NCBI RefSeq assembly: GCF_001750165.1
Contig: NZ_CP015412.1
Span: 806,001-870,000 of the forward strand
Origin: Pseudoalteromonas luteoviolacea
Lineage (GTDB): Bacteria > Pseudomonadota > Gammaproteobacteria > Enterobacterales > Alteromonadaceae
DNA: 64,000 nucleotides
Reading direction: 5' to 3'
Of this stretch, positions 63,351 to 64,000 are shown piece after piece (within the stretch, counting starts at the first letter, position 1; every line of letters begins with the position of its first letter). A program made the position numbers and the translations under genes. The notes under the pieces are model-generated. The model was given only the letters and a program-made list of their open reading frames with translations. It made no database searches and was not told the origin of the DNA.

Positions 63351-64000
63351 ATGAATAAGAATTTGCCAGCGATCTTCGTGATTCTCGCGACGTTCTTTAT
63401 GATCTCCTTTATCACCAATATTCTTGGTCCCATCTTTCCTGAATTGATTAAAAGTTTTGCTATCGGTATGACCTTGGCCGGCTTTTTTCCATTTGCTTTT
63501 TTTGCTGCTTATGGCGTGATGTCTATTCCTGCTGGTCTGCTTGCCCAGCGAATAGGTGAGAAATTTGTCATGCTATTGGCCTTTTGCATTGCTATGGTCG
63601 GTGCGCTGTTGTTTGCTTATTGGCCAACATTTGAGCTTGCTATGATTGCATTGTTTTTAGTGGGCAGTGCGATGGCATTTTTGCAGGTGGCCATTAACCC
63701 GATGTTACGTCGAGCTGGTGGCAGTGAGCATTTTGCTGTTTTATCCGTGGTGGCGCAATTGCTGTTTGGTGCGGGTGCGACGTTATCTCCGATTGTTTAT
63801 GTTAATTTGGCTGAGTTGTCTCAACAGCCAGATAGCTTTTTGATTAGTTTAGTGCCACAACACATGAGTTGGCTGAGTATGTATTGGTTGTTTGCTGCAC
63901 TTTGCTTTGTGATGTTTATCTGGGGCGCAGTGACTAGATTTGAATCACGTGGTCATTCTGATGATTATGCGAAAACATACTCACTGGCTGAAAGTATGGC
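63351..64000 (+). CDS. MFS transporter, FucP/FGHS-like sugar permease (3' end outside window)
   Basis: The frame runs from ATG 63351 off the window without a stop (216 complete codons). It shows six or so hydrophobic helices. The opening MNKNLPAIFVILATFFMISF with FITNILGPIFPELIKSF, then AAYGVMSIPAGLLAQRIGEK is the pattern of the fucose/glucose/galactose-H+ symporter group. It probably imports a sugar by proton symport, fitting the carbohydrate-type receptor 1.5 kb upstream. Only the N-terminal half is visible. Confidence 0.88.
   Translation, partial: MNKNLPAIFVILATFFMISFITNILGPIFPELIKSFAIGMTLAGFFPFAFFAAYGVMSIPAGLLAQRIGEKFVMLLAFCIAMVGALLFAYWPTFELAMIALFLVGSAMAFLQVAINPMLRRAGGSEHFAVLSVVAQLLFGAGATLSPIVYVNLAELSQQPDSFLISLVPQHMSWLSMYWLFAALCFVMFIWGAVTRFESRGHSDDYAKTYSLAESM

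Noticed and set aside
63158..63433. Open frame of 91 codons on the - strand near the window end
   Set aside because: It overlaps the MFS start, has no family and no ribosome binding site.

Overview
The window looks like chromosomal DNA of a marine gammaproteobacterium of the Alteromonadales, most likely Pseudoalteromonas. This is inferred from the low-to-moderate GC content, the tesA/ybbA/ybbP neighbourhood, a large TonB-Xanth-Caul-type receptor, several ToxR/CadC-like winged-helix regulators and the general protein style. No plasmid, phage, insertion sequence or CRISPR signature was seen.

Bases 1-20828 hold the distal part of a nonribosomal peptide (NRPS) cluster, all on the + strand. Three consecutive synthetases carry four modules (the first is cut by the window edge), joined by TubC-type N-terminal docking domains and acidic C-terminal tails. 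The substrate-pocket residues read as Asn-like, Asn-like, Thr and Gly-like. They are followed by a free-standing thioesterase with cysteine instead of serine at the nucleophile position, a SyrP/AsnO-like non-haem iron hydroxylase, a MacAB-like exporter (adaptor, ATPase, permease) and an editing type II thioesterase. The last synthetase ends in a truncated, degenerate epimerisation-like half domain. The two Asn-like adenylation domains are almost identical at DNA level over about 1.33 kb, which indicates recent duplication or gene conversion.

Bases 21192-28517 hold small metabolic and regulatory units: an SDR/AraC/serine-hydrolase set, a secreted protein of unknown function, a pirin operon divergent from a LysR gene, and a VOC protein and glutathione transferase preceded by a 27-codon mini-ORF. 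Bases 28662-32284 hold secreted proteins of unknown function, including two tandem paralogues.

Bases 32463-41142 encode a ToxR-like regulator, a secreted PQQ-type beta-propeller, a membrane-anchored cohesin protein and two large secreted propeller/cohesin-like/dockerin proteins. This is a candidate cohesin-dockerin surface assembly. Directly upstream is a LuxR-type response regulator split by a perfect 62-bp tandem duplication; removing one copy would restore a normal 213-residue regulator.

Bases 41521-58418 hold mostly ordinary genes: a periplasmic solute-binding protein, a LysR/FMN-reductase pair, tRNA-Ala(GGC), a cupin, a hybrid histidine kinase, a periplasmic DJ-1/PfpI protein, an OmpR-type two-component system, tesA/ybbA/ybbP, a class D beta-lactamase and an AraC regulator. 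A 22-bp direct-repeat element (11-bp period) lies upstream of both the DJ-1 gene and the OmpR-type regulator and probably marks a shared regulon. Bases 58921-64000 hold a TonB-dependent receptor, a YbaK-like deacylase and the start of an MFS transporter that runs off the window.
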